Source of the DNA: Telmatobacter sp. DSM 110680
GTDB taxonomy: Bacteria > Acidobacteriota > Terriglobia > Terriglobales > Acidobacteriaceae
Length of the DNA stretch: 64,000 bases
NCBI RefSeq assembly: GCF_039994875.1
Contig: NZ_CP121196.1
Location: 868,001-932,000 of the forward strand
Direction: 5' to 3'
Under the pieces are notes generated by a model. That model was not told the DNA's origin and searched no databases. It saw only the letters and a program-made list of their open reading frames with translations. Each line of letters opens with the position of its first letter. The first letter of the stretch is position 1. Position numbers and translations under genes: made by a program. Positions 44,012 through 52,863 of this stretch are shown piece by piece.

Positions 44012-44938
44012 TTACATCGGTTGGGGCATGTTATCTTCTTCTTCTTCCATGCCATATCTGCGCAGGAGGTTTGGGAGACTCTGCGAGAATGCCGAACGTG
44101 GCATGACGGTATCGCAGCCCGATTCAATCGCCTTCATCTTCAGGTCGCCCTGTAGGTGATTCAAAAACCCGATCACCGATGTCGCCTTCTTGAACTTCGT
44201 TTTGAACTTTGGAATGAGTGTCATCGGTTTGGCGTTCAGGTTGTTCAGATCGAACACCACAAGTGTCGGCGCCTCGGGAGAATCGATGATGCGAGCGACG
44301 GTTTCCTTCTCGCCCTTCACAAACTCCACCTTCACGCCTAGTTTTCGCGCTGTTTCCTGGATCTTCGCCTGGAAGAAGAGGTCGTCGATGAAGCAGAAGA
44401 TGCGAGTCGGCGCGTCAGCTTTGACTGGAACCGTCGGCGATCCAACGTTTACGTCGTTGTAGTACCCGCCGTGATGTCCATTGGCCTGAGTAGGAATTGT
44501 CGAGGGAGGACCATCAGCCACGTTGCCGTTTACGATGCGATAGCTGTGATCCATCGGTCCGACGAAAGTGCGCGGTCCTCGCTGTCTTTCCTTGCGACGC
44601 CCATTGCCGTTGTTGTGCTGAGGGGCGATGCTGTTGCCGGGACCGGGCTGCGGTGCGCCACTCTTCTGCTGAAAGAACTTCTTCTTCTTTCGATGACGGC
44701 CAGAACCATCCTTGGGTGGACCACCCTGCGGTCGTGGCTGCTGCGGCTGCGGAGCCTGCATCTGCGGCGGAGACGGTTGCTGCTGGTTCGGCTGCAACTG
44801 GCCCTGCGGCTGCCCGACTTGCTGGCTGGTCTTGTTTTTGCGACGACGCCTGCGGCGCCGATGTCCTTGCGACTGTCCCTGGCCATTGGCCTGGGCCGAC
44901 CCCAGCTCGGGCTGGGGCACCGTCGGTTCTGTTGTCAT
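44012..44938 (-). CDS. Polybasic, Gln/Pro-rich protein with receiver-like C-terminal domain
   Basis: 308 aa from ATG 44938 (AGGAAG 8 bp upstream). Residues about 1-165 are low complexity and probably disordered: an Arg run (HRRRRRRRKNK), Gln/Pro repeats (QPNQQQPSPPQMQAPQPQQP) and a second basic patch (RHRKKKKFFQQ). The last 120 residues form an alternating alpha/beta domain similar in layout to CheY receivers: TRIFCFIDDLFFQAKIQETA, APTLVVFDLNN, TSVIGFLNH and CDTVMPRSAF. The conserved acidic pair and lysine are not all kept. The basic region suggests RNA or ribosome contact. Function unknown. Confidence 0.75.
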   Translation of the reverse strand: MTTEPTVPQPELGSAQANGQGQSQGHRRRRRRRKNKTSQQVGQPQGQLQPNQQQPSPPQMQAPQPQQPRPQGGPPKDGSGRHRKKKKFFQQKSGAPQPGPGNSIAPQHNNGNGRRKERQRGPRTFVGPMDHSYRIVNGNVADGPPSTIPTQANGHHGGYYNDVNVGSPTVPVKADAPTRIFCFIDDLFFQAKIQETARKLGVKVEFVKGEKETVARIIDSPEAPTLVVFDLNNLNAKPMTLIPKFKTKFKKATSVIGFLNHLQGDLKMKAIESGCDTVMPRSAFSQSLPNLLRRYGMEEEEDNMPQPM

Positions 44939-45975
44939 GCGTGCACTTCCTGGCACATTGCTGTGGATTGCATTAGTCTCTTGCTTCAGCCATTTCCATC
45001 ACTGAGGGTGCTGAATCTCTTTTTGGTGCCGCTCGCCCCCATGCGGCGGAAAAGTCCGCAGCGAGCAGCTTTCTGCTTGTCGACGCCTCGCATTTTGTCG
45101 GGGGAACTGTACTCTTGAACGCAATCTACCTCGACATTTGCGTGTCTATAACGCGCTAACAGGGGTAAACCTTTCTTGCCCAGTGCATCGCGGCATTTTC
45201 TTCTGCTCCCTCGACGATTGCTCGCCGACAGGATCCCCGCCGAAAATACTCGCTAATCCTTCGATGCAGCTCCGGGGCCAAACATCTATCGAAACGCTCA
45301 AGCCTTTTGCCCGACATAACCTGAACAACACTCTCGGTTGTCTGGATCGGTACGATTCGCCAGCGTTTCCTGGGGTGATGCCTGTCCTATAGGATTCTTC
45401 GATGCTTGCCGCCTGATATGCCGGTTCTGCGTGCGAAGTTTCTTTTGTCAGCGGCGAGCCGGCTCTACCTGGTTCAGGTGGTCGCTTCAGCCGCTTGATA
45501 GGCAAGTTCGATACTACATACTACCGTGCCACTGTGCAAGTGGCGTCCACTAACCTCAGCACAAGCGTAACCATAATCGGAATCTTCCTGCCTCGCGACT
45601 GAGCTCAAGAAGCACTCTGACGCACGAAACGCCACTCTAAGAGTGGCGTTTCGTGTCCCTGCGCTGGTCACTGGCCTCCCAGCAAATTATGGGCGATGGT
45701 TATATCCACCGCGCCTTCCACAGGCTCTCCCGGCCGGTCTACCGCTTCTTTGGCGGCTGCTCTTGCCGAGCGTCTGCTGTTTTTGCGGGCTCGCCGGAAA
45801 CTTCCCCAGCAGCCGGTACATCACTGGCACCCTGTAGTTAGCAATCAGCGTGCCGTTTAGACCAGCTTTTAGATTCAATCATTTACGCTACAGCGTCACA
45901 CGCAACCGTTTGGATTCTAATAAAGCGGGGTGCATCCACTTCAAAAAACAGTAGATTCTTGATGCTCCTCGCGTC
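44939..45975. other. About 1 kb without a supported protein gene
   Basis: Between the receiver-like gene's start and the mutM stop codon. Frames at 45146-45505 and 45687-45878 (minus) exist but have no ribosome-binding site or recognisable similarity. A smaller hairpin (GCCACT/AGTGGC, 45528-45544) and the large palindrome at 45623-45655 suggest a possible structured transcript. No tmRNA, RNase P RNA or tRNA signature was found by eye. Confidence 0.35.
45623..45655. terminator. Near-perfect 16-bp palindromic hairpin
   Basis: CACGAAACGCCACTCT (45623-45638) is the exact reverse complement of 45640-45655, with a single base between the arms (in practice a small AT loop). Shape fits an intrinsic terminator for either strand, but no annotated gene ends here. 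Confidence 0.5.
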
Positions 45976-46851
45976 TTACTTCTGACAGTGGGGGCAATAG
46001 TGCGTGCTTCGTCCGGCGACCACGATGCGCTTGATCGACTCTCCACATATCCGGCAGGGCTCGCCAGTCCGTTGATACACGCAATGCTCCAATTGGAAGA
46101 ATCCCCGCACACCTTCAGCGTCCACATAGTCGGACACTGAAGACCCACCTAACCGAATTGCATGCTCGAGAACTTCGCGCAGCGCTCCCCTTAGCTTCTC
46201 GAGTTCCAGGCGCGTTAATTTCCCAGCCCGGCGCCGAGGACGAATCCCGGCCCGGAACAGGCTTTCGTCCGCATAGATATTCCCCACTCCCGCCATCAGC
46301 GTCTGATTCAGCAGCGCGGCCTTGATGGCCAGCTTGCGGCCACGAAACAAGTTCGCAAACTCCTCCGCCCCGATCGACAAGGGCTCGAGACCTTTGGCGA
46401 TGAATCTGTTTTCGGCATCCCCTGCTGCGTTGCCCAGATCGTAAAAATCGAGTCTTCCGAAGCGCCGCGGATCCACAAAACGGAGCTCGCGGCCGCTCTC
46501 AAGCGTCAACCGCGCATGGGTGTGTTTCGCGATGGCTGCTCCTGGGGTCGTCACAAGCAGCCGTCCCGTCATGCCCAGGTGGACAATCCACTGTGCGTGA
46601 ATCTCGCCAGGCTCCGCGAGAGCGGATGCGGCGGCCTTCCCTTTCTTCCGATCTCCAAGCTCCATCACGATGTGTTTTCCGGTGCGATGGACTGATATGA
46701 TCCGTCGCCCTCGTAATCCATCCGCCTGCCTGAACGCCGGGGTCTTGAATGGTTCGCGATGCGAGCCAAACCAAACTTCCTCGACTCTGTCGCCGCGCAC
46801 TCGCGCATCCACGCCACGCGCAACGGTCTCAACCTCTGGCAATTCTGGCAT
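45976..46851 (-). CDS. mutM: Formamidopyrimidine-DNA glycosylase
   Basis: 291 aa base-excision repair enzyme removing 8-oxoguanine and formamidopyrimidines. The catalytic N-terminus PELPEVETVARGVDA (Pro2 and Glu3) is intact, with the Lys in HRTGKHIVMELG. The helix-two-turn-helix region is NQTLMAGVGNIYADESLFRA. The C-terminal zinc finger is C-R-I-C, 16 residues, then C-P-H-C. Slightly longer than E. coli Fpg (269 aa) because of an insert around residues 70-80. No frameshift or missing residue. Confidence 0.97.
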   Translation of the reverse strand: MPELPEVETVARGVDARVRGDRVEEVWFGSHREPFKTPAFRQADGLRGRRIISVHRTGKHIVMELGDRKKGKAAASALAEPGEIHAQWIVHLGMTGRLLVTTPGAAIAKHTHARLTLESGRELRFVDPRRFGRLDFYDLGNAAGDAENRFIAKGLEPLSIGAEEFANLFRGRKLAIKAALLNQTLMAGVGNIYADESLFRAGIRPRRRAGKLTRLELEKLRGALREVLEHAIRLGGSSVSDYVDAEGVRGFFQLEHCVYQRTGEPCRICGESIKRIVVAGRSTHYCPHCQK

Positions 46852-46903
46852 CGGCTTATTTTAGGGGATTTCGCGGAAATGATTGCATGCCTGGAGGGAA
46901 ATT

Positions 46904-47479
46904 CTATTCCGATCTACGATGGTCGCTGAACTGCCTGATCTTGCTCGCTTCAAAGCTCACGATCCGCCACGACCCGCGCGCGTCTCTGACGTAGACGCGC
47001 GTATACCGGTAACTGCCGGATATGTCCCCGTCCGGTCCGGTTCCCGCGACTTCAGCACGCGAGGTCACCAGCGCCGTGGTTCCGTACATGCGAATCTTGC
47101 GGTCGCTCAGATCAATCGCCTTGAAGTGTACGGATCCGGCTCGAAGGCTGGCGAGCGCCTGCTCTTTGGATTGCAGGATTCCCGTGGGTGTGATGGCCAT
47201 ATAGTCGTCTGCCAGCAGCGCATCCATTGCAGGGATATTTCCCTTCAGAATCGCGCTTCGCCACGCATCTTCGAGATTCTCAATCTGGTGGCGCGTCTCA
47301 TGCTTTTCTGCCCGACCCATTGCGGCCACCGAAGCGGCTGTGCCCACCATCATCAGGACGGCAACACCCATCGCAAGATAGCGGCTCGAACATCCACGCA
47401 ACGTTGACTTCGCGATTCCCATCGGCGTAACGGATAGTAGTCCCGATTTGTCGTGTGGGTCAATCCGCTGTGCGGTCAT
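46904..47479 (-). CDS. Exported or membrane-anchored DUF4440 (NTF2-fold) protein
   Basis: 191 aa. A hydrophobic segment at about residues 34-53 (YLAMGVAVLMMVGTAASVAA) follows a basic N-terminus, so it is exported or anchored. The DUF4440 domain spans about 60-180: HQIENLEDAWRSAILKGNIP, ADDYMAITPTGI, and the closing VYVRDARGSWRIVSFEASKI. Second member of this fold in the window (see 40919). ATG 47479 has no clear ribosome-binding site; ATG 47422 is an alternative. Ligand unknown. Confidence 0.82.
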   Translation of the reverse strand: MTAQRIDPHDKSGLLSVTPMGIAKSTLRGCSSRYLAMGVAVLMMVGTAASVAAMGRAEKHETRHQIENLEDAWRSAILKGNIPAMDALLADDYMAITPTGILQSKEQALASLRAGSVHFKAIDLSDRKIRMYGTTALVTSRAEVAGTGPDGDISGSYRYTRVYVRDARGSWRIVSFEASKIRQFSDHRRSE

Positions 47480-47568
47480 TTATGGGTAGCAAACATCCTT
47501 ATGGTCATTAGATGATGTGACCAAAGATACGTCATTTGATATCTGTTGATCCCGCAAAAAACGCTGTT

Positions 47569-47934
47569 CTACGTCCGCCCGAGGAACTGCACGGTGGGCA
47601 ATTTGCTCAACTGCTCCAGAACGGTTCGATATAGCAGGCCAACCGTCCAAGGGTGTTCTTCGCGTGTTGAAGGCGCGAACAGCGATTGGATGACAGGATG
47701 TTCATCTGCATCTTTGCACTGAATCGATTCGATGTTCTGAATGTGATTGTGAATTTCTGGTGAGAGGCGAATTTCATAATGTCGTTCGATCGCACTCAGA
47801 ACATTCACGCCCGTCTTGTCATTCAATTTGAGATCACGTAGAAGTTGAGTGTCGGGATCGATGCGTTGGTTAAGCTTCAACCGAGCCGAAACCCGAACCA
47901 CTTCTGCCAATTCTTCGAAGGAAGGAAACTTCAT
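47569..47934 (-). CDS. Acyl-carrier-protein-like hypothetical protein without carrier serine
   Basis: 121 aa. The first 70 residues follow the order of a carrier protein: helix I (FEELAEVVRVSARLKLNQRI), a 'DPDTQLLRDLKLND' loop, helix II and helix III region (LSAIERHYEIRLSPE). The usual D-S-L motif with the phosphopantetheine serine is replaced by LKLNDKTGVN. The last 50 residues (EEHPWTVGLLYRTVLEQLSK) do not belong to a standard ACP. It may be a structural relative such as the DUF1493 group. Function unknown. Confidence 0.5.
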   Translation of the reverse strand: MKFPSFEELAEVVRVSARLKLNQRIDPDTQLLRDLKLNDKTGVNVLSAIERHYEIRLSPEIHNHIQNIESIQCKDADEHPVIQSLFAPSTREEHPWTVGLLYRTVLEQLSKLPTVQFLGRT

Positions 47935-47983
47935 TGCACCACACCTGCCGATCGCAAACTCGGAGCGATCTTATCTCGCCGTT

Positions 47984-48271
47984 CTAGGCGAGGGCGGCCA
48001 GATCTTCGCGGTTTCGCTCCAGCATCTTCTGATACAGGCCGGCGACAGCGTACTTCTTGAAATGCGCCGACTGACGGTGCGCCTCTTCAGCTTTCTGGTC
48101 CTTGTACTGTTCGTAGATCAGGACGGTGCATGTGTCGCCCTGCACCCAGTGCGGAATGTAGCTTACACATCCGGGCTCCTGCCGGGACGCGGCGGTGAGT
48201 GCTTCAAGAATCTCGGCAATCTCCGCCCGATCTTCCTGGGCAAACCTCATCCGGACAGTAAAGCTGATCAT
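47984..48271 (-). CDS. Antibiotic biosynthesis monooxygenase (ABM/YgiN-like) domain protein
   Basis: 95 aa from ATG 48271 (GAGGAAG 8 bp upstream; a GTG three codons earlier is less likely). A ferredoxin-like dimeric alpha/beta barrel with the family pattern ISFTVRMRFAQEDRAEIAEI, EPGCVSYIPHW, TCTVLIYEQYKDQKAEEAHR and HFKKYAVAGLYQK. YgiN-type members act on quinols or are small heme/quinone oxidoreductases; the substrate here is unknown. It lies 48 bp downstream of purA on the same strand. Confidence 0.88.
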   Translation of the reverse strand: MISFTVRMRFAQEDRAEIAEILEALTAASRQEPGCVSYIPHWVQGDTCTVLIYEQYKDQKAEEAHRQSAHFKKYAVAGLYQKMLERNREDLAALA

Positions 48272-48319
48272 CGGAAACACTTCCTCACGCCGGGCAAGTT
48301 ACCGGGCAGTCAATCCAGT

Positions 48320-49636
48320 CTATGCGTGAATCTCGTCGAGTGCCGCAGCAAATTCCGGCAACACCATCGTCTGCTCGCGGTCGGGGCCCGTAGAAACCAT
48401 GCCGATCTTCGCGCCGCTCTCGCGTTCTTGAAAGCGTAGATACTCCTGCGCGGCTTTTGGCAGCTTATCAAATTCTGTGATGCCCTCGGTGGAGGAACGC
48501 CAACCCTTCAGTGTTGTGTAGACCGGCTTGATGCGTTCGAGGCCCTGCACGTCGGCGGGAATCTCATCGCTGACCTTGCCATCCACCTGGTAGCCCACGC
48601 AGATGGGAATCTCCTCTAGTTCGTCGAGCACATCCATCTTGGTTACTACAAGCCACTCCGCGCCGTTTACTAAATTGGAGTAGCGCAACAGCGGAATATC
48701 GAGCCATCCGCAGCGACGCGGTCTACCGGTTACGGCGCCATATTCGTTGCCGCGCGCGCGTAGCTGGTCGCCAATCGGATCGTGAATTTCAGTTGGAAAC
48801 GGTCCTTCGCCAACGCGGGTGACATAAGCCTTCGTCACCGAGATCACGGTTCCGATCGCTGTCGGTCCGACGCCGGTTCCCGTCGCCGCGCCGCCCGCTG
48901 TTGCCGACGACGACGTCACAAATGGATAAGTGCCGTGATCGATGTCGAGCATGGTACCCTGCGCGCCTTCAAACATCACCGACCCGCCACCGGCAATGAT
49001 CTGGTGCAGAAGCCGGCCGGTGTCGGCAACGAACGGGCGCACTTCTTCAGCAGCCGCCGCATACTCCTCGTACATCTTCTCCGGCTCGAGGGGATCGGTA
49101 CCGAATAGCGCGTGCGCGATCGCATTCTTTTCGCCGCACGCCGCCTCAATGTGCTGACGCAGCAGCGACGTATTCAGCAAATCCACGATGCGCAGACCGC
49201 TGCGCGCCATCTTATCTTCATAAGCGGGGCCGATGCCGCGGCTCGTGGTGCCGATGCGCTTGCGTCCGGGTGCGCTTTCAGCGGCGAGCTCGATCATGCG
49301 GTGGTAGGGCAGAATGACTTGCGCGCGGTTGGAGACAAAAAGCCGGTCGTCCACTTCGACACCGAGTCCGCGAAGCTTGGCGACTTCTTTCAAGAAAGCA
49401 ATTGGATCGAGAACAACGCCGTTGCCAATGACGCCTTTGCAGCCGGGACGCAGCACGCCGCAGGGAATGAGCTGAAGCACGAACTTCTGCTTGCCATGGA
49501 TCACCGTGTGGCCGGCATTGTGCCCGCCGGCATAGCGCGCGACGGCGCTGAAGCGCTCGCTCAGCACGTCTACGATCTTGCCTTTGCCTTCGTCGCCCCA
49601 TTGGGCGCCCAGTATCACTGCCGTCTTCGCTCGCAT
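48320..49636 (-). CDS. purA: Adenylosuccinate synthetase
   Basis: 438 aa enzyme making adenylosuccinate from IMP, aspartate and GTP, the first committed step to AMP. ATG 49636 (GAGGAAGCGGGCAGGG upstream) gives the normal length; the open frame continues to 49855 but that extension is not PurA-like. Motifs: GTP loop GAQWGDEGKGK, GGHNAGHTVIHGKQKF, GTTSRGIGPAYEDKMAR, FEGAQGTMLDIDHGTYPFVT, VGEGPFPTE, GRPRRCGWLD and TKMDVLDELEEIP. No other purine genes lie beside it. Confidence 0.98.
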   Translation of the reverse strand: MRAKTAVILGAQWGDEGKGKIVDVLSERFSAVARYAGGHNAGHTVIHGKQKFVLQLIPCGVLRPGCKGVIGNGVVLDPIAFLKEVAKLRGLGVEVDDRLFVSNRAQVILPYHRMIELAAESAPGRKRIGTTSRGIGPAYEDKMARSGLRIVDLLNTSLLRQHIEAACGEKNAIAHALFGTDPLEPEKMYEEYAAAAEEVRPFVADTGRLLHQIIAGGGSVMFEGAQGTMLDIDHGTYPFVTSSSATAGGAATGTGVGPTAIGTVISVTKAYVTRVGEGPFPTEIHDPIGDQLRARGNEYGAVTGRPRRCGWLDIPLLRYSNLVNGAEWLVVTKMDVLDELEEIPICVGYQVDGKVSDEIPADVQGLERIKPVYTTLKGWRSSTEGITEFDKLPKAAQEYLRFQERESGAKIGMVSTGPDREQTMVLPEFAAALDEIHA

Positions 49637-50280
49637 CCCTGCCCGCTTCCTCGAAAAGTCTGCACACATCAGCCCGTCGCAGCTTGTGCTGTGCGGGCAA
49701 AAAGATGGCGCAAAAGTTGCCACGCCACGAACGATTCTAAACCCTGCGTTCCATGGAAGCTGTGAGGGTTGATTTCCAGGCGCAGTCCTTGTTTGCGTGC
49801 ACAGGTAAGCGGAAACTGCAGTATCGGATCTCTGCATAGAGTGCATTCTCTTCACAGTTGCGCAGTTTCACCGGCCAACTTTCTCGAGTTAGGTTTTGAA
49901 GAGTCAACTTGCTGTGGGAATGGTGGTTAATTGATTTTCGTGCGTGGTTCTAATGGTCATTTTTGTACTTTTGGGCGCCGTTCTAAACCCTTTGACAGCT
50001 TTCAATAGCTGTCCAATTCGATATCTCTGGAAACCATGACGAGCTGCTCCCTAAAAGGAACATTGATATTTTCTGCATAGATTTAGCCTAGACCCGTCGC
50101 GGGAATGAGCTGCAAAAATTCAGGATTTTCTTTGGCGTTTATTTTCAGAGGGATGACCCAGCGATTGTGGTCAACGGTTCACACGGTGGGTCGCTTTACT
50201 TGCGGCAGGCAATTTGAGGTCGTTGGGTCAGAACAGCACGCATACGGTCATCCGCAGGCGCGCGTTTGAGGCCTGCCTGG
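49637..50280. other. Gene-free stretch between the GH2 gene and purA
   Basis: About 640 bp upstream of purA. It would hold the purA promoter. It is more AT-rich than the surrounding genes (around 49880-50140). No protein, RNA gene or convincing hairpin was recognised. Confidence 0.4.
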
Positions 50281-52863
50281 TCACCGCAATTCAGCCTGTG
50301 GCTGCGGCGCCCTTGCGCTGATAGTCAATGCGCCGTCGCTGAGGCCGGAACTCTTAACGGTCAGCTTGATGAGTCCAGCCTGTTTCGACGTGCGAATCAC
50401 AACGAGTGCGCGTCCCTGGTAGAGCTTGCGTCGATCGCCGCTGTAGGAGTCTGCGTCCTGTCCATCTCCGTTTCCAACAGCCGCGATCACTCCAGGTCCA
50501 CTGAGCGCGAAATGCACCTCTCGATCAGCATGCAGATCGGGCTGGCCGTGCGCATCCACGGCTTCGACCGTTACGAACGAAAGGTCCTCTCCATTCGCCT
50601 GCAACACAGTTCGATCCGCCGTCACCCGCAGCCGTGTCGGTTCTCCCGCGGTCATCAAAACATCTTCGGTAACAACCCGCTTCCCGCGCAGTCCCACCGC
50701 CTTCAGTGTGCCCGGAGCGTATGGTACAGAAAACACCGCCTTGAATTCCTGCTCGCGGCCCGTCGGCTTTTCGCCGATCAGCTTGTCGTTTAGGAATAGC
50801 TGTACCTTTTCCGCGCCAGAATAGACCTCCACATCCAGTTGCTTCCCCTCCTGTCCAGGCCAGTTCCAGCTGTGCAGTGTGGGGTTGGTAGCCCACATGA
50901 TGGCAATGATCTTCTTGCCTTCTGGCTCAGGTAGACGCACGGTGGCATAAACGCGATCGCCGCCGTTCCAGATGATGTCGCGATAGTAAGACTGCGGTTT
51001 ACGGAAGCCAGTCAGATCGAGATCGCCGCATGCTGAAGCGTGCCAGGGATAGGGATGAAAAAAGAGTTCCATCATAGCCTTGGCGTTTGGATCGGAATTG
51101 TTTTTGGCCATATCCGTCATTGGGTCTTTACCTTCTGCCATTCCGGTGAACAACTGGTCGATCATCGCCGTGCCCGCCATCATGCTTGCCATCCCATCAG
51201 CCATCTTCGCCTGTTGCGGGGTGCCGTATTGCCACGCTCCGATGCCTGACTCTCCGAGGTAATCCATGGCCGTCCAAGTCAGGTCGCCGAGAACATACGG
51301 ATTGTCCTCTGATATCTTCCAGAGCGGAAAAGCCTTTGTCGGCCACGACTCGGTGGTCAGCATCATGCGCGATGGCAACTGCTCGTGGTCCTTCTGATAT
51401 GTGGCAAGGATGTTGTAGTTGTAACCCGTGATGTCAAGTTGCGAGAAGACGGCCTGCGCCGAGGGTTTGGTTGTTGTGCCCGGAAACGCCAGCGTGACCG
51501 GTCGCGTGTTGTCGAGCGCGCGCACCTGGTCCGCAAGCTGTTTGCCAAGTATGGCGCCACGATCCGTTTCGAGTTCAGGAATCTCGTTGCCGATGCCCCA
51601 GATCACGATCGACGGGTGATTGCGGTCTCTCAACACCATCGACGACACATCCTGCTTCCACCATTCATCAAAGTCGGTGCCGTAATCGAACTTGACCTTG
51701 TGTGCCTTCCACACGTCGAAGGGCTCATCGAGTACCAGCAGGCCGAGTCGGTCGCATGCATCGAGAAACGCAGTCGACGGTGGATTGTGCGCCGTGCGCA
51801 CCGCATTCATCCCCGCCGCCTTCAGCAGTTCCACCCGGCGCTCTTCTGCGCGATCGAACGCGGCGGCTCCGAGAGGTCCGTTATCATGATGAACGCTGCC
51901 GCCGGTCAGCTTGATCGGCTTGCCGTTCAACAGAAGCCCGTTCTCTGCTGACCACGCAAGCGAGCGTATGCCAAAAACAGTGGTGACCTTATCGATTACA
52001 TTTCCATTTTCGCGAATCGTAGAAACTGCGCGGTACAGTGTGGGTGACTTCGGCGACCAAAACGCAGGATTTGCTACCGTGATCTCCTGCGAAGCCACGT
52101 CATCCTTGCCCGTTGCGATGCTCAGCATCGTTTGTGCGCTGCCAACTTTGTTTCCCGTCTTGTCCAGCAGCGTCGTCTCGACTGTAACTGGGACATCGCC
52201 AGAGGACTCATTTGCCACGCGTGTACGAATCGAGACCTTGGCCGACGTGCCCGTCGCTTCCAGCGTCGTGACTACAACGCCCCAGTGCTCCACGTGCGCA
52301 GGGTCCGTCACCACCACGCGCACATGCCTGTAGATTCCTGATCCGCTGTACCATCGGCTATTCGGCTGGGCTGAGTTATCCACGCGCACGGCAAGCACAT
52401 TCGGCCCGGTAAAGTTCAGTCCCGGAGTCATGTCAAAGGTGAACGCGGTATAGCCGTAGGGATGCGTCCCCAGCTTGTGCCCGTTCAGATACACCGTAGC
52501 GTCGCGGTATACGCCATCGAATTCGACGCTCACACGTTTGCCCTTCCAATCGGCGGGGGCGCGAAATGTCTTGCGATACCAGCCCACGCCGCCGGGGAAG
52601 AATCCTCCGCCTGCACCGCTGGGATTGTCCTTGTCGGGCTTGCTCTCGATGCTCCAGTCGTGGGGTAAATCGACAACGCGCCAGGAAGTATCGGAAAACG
52701 AAGGCGATTCCGCGCCGTTCTGATCGCCGAGGAAGAACTTCCATCCGGCATCTGCAGCGAATTCCTGTCGCGGCGATCTGGGGATGGCGGCTCTCATCGA
52801 GACAGTGATGAAGCAGGCCAGCATGACCGCTAAAACGATTGCTCTCGAGGATTGGAATTTCAC
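50281..52863 (-). CDS. Secreted GH2 family beta-galactosidase-like glycosidase
   Basis: 860 aa. Signal peptide about residues 1-25 (AIVLAVMLACFITVSMRAA). Order: sugar-binding jelly roll (WRVVDLPHDWSIE ... GGVGWYRKTFRAP), Ig-like domain, TIM barrel with acid/base Glu in VIWGIGNEIPE and nucleophile Glu in MMLTTESWP, and C-terminal beta domains (DUF4982- and Ig-like, ending in VDAHGQPDLHADREVHFALS). Starts at GTG 52863, overlapping the TGA of the tetR gene by 4 bp, with AGAGG upstream, so it is translationally coupled. Substrate may be a beta-galactoside, glucuronide or mannoside. Confidence 0.92.
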   Translation of the reverse strand: MKFQSSRAIVLAVMLACFITVSMRAAIPRSPRQEFAADAGWKFFLGDQNGAESPSFSDTSWRVVDLPHDWSIESKPDKDNPSGAGGGFFPGGVGWYRKTFRAPADWKGKRVSVEFDGVYRDATVYLNGHKLGTHPYGYTAFTFDMTPGLNFTGPNVLAVRVDNSAQPNSRWYSGSGIYRHVRVVVTDPAHVEHWGVVVTTLEATGTSAKVSIRTRVANESSGDVPVTVETTLLDKTGNKVGSAQTMLSIATGKDDVASQEITVANPAFWSPKSPTLYRAVSTIRENGNVIDKVTTVFGIRSLAWSAENGLLLNGKPIKLTGGSVHHDNGPLGAAAFDRAEERRVELLKAAGMNAVRTAHNPPSTAFLDACDRLGLLVLDEPFDVWKAHKVKFDYGTDFDEWWKQDVSSMVLRDRNHPSIVIWGIGNEIPELETDRGAILGKQLADQVRALDNTRPVTLAFPGTTTKPSAQAVFSQLDITGYNYNILATYQKDHEQLPSRMMLTTESWPTKAFPLWKISEDNPYVLGDLTWTAMDYLGESGIGAWQYGTPQQAKMADGMASMMAGTAMIDQLFTGMAEGKDPMTDMAKNNSDPNAKAMMELFFHPYPWHASACGDLDLTGFRKPQSYYRDIIWNGGDRVYATVRLPEPEGKKIIAIMWATNPTLHSWNWPGQEGKQLDVEVYSGAEKVQLFLNDKLIGEKPTGREQEFKAVFSVPYAPGTLKAVGLRGKRVVTEDVLMTAGEPTRLRVTADRTVLQANGEDLSFVTVEAVDAHGQPDLHADREVHFALSGPGVIAAVGNGDGQDADSYSGDRRKLYQGRALVVIRTSKQAGLIKLTVKSSGLSDGALTISARAPQPQAELR

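Noticed and set aside
45146..45505. Minus-strand frame of 119 aa in the 45 kb gene-free stretch
   Set aside because: No ribosome-binding site and no family resemblance; composition (Arg, Ser, Gly, Pro) is that of a chance frame.
45687..45878. Minus-strand frame of 63 aa starting with TTG
   Set aside because: Rare start codon without a ribosome-binding site; basic low-information sequence. It could be real only if conserved in relatives.
49637..49855. N-terminal extension of purA in the open frame
   Set aside because: PurA homologues begin at the GAQWGDEGKGK strand; ATG 49636 gives the normal length, and the extension is rich in Cys, Ser and Arg and unlike coding sequence.
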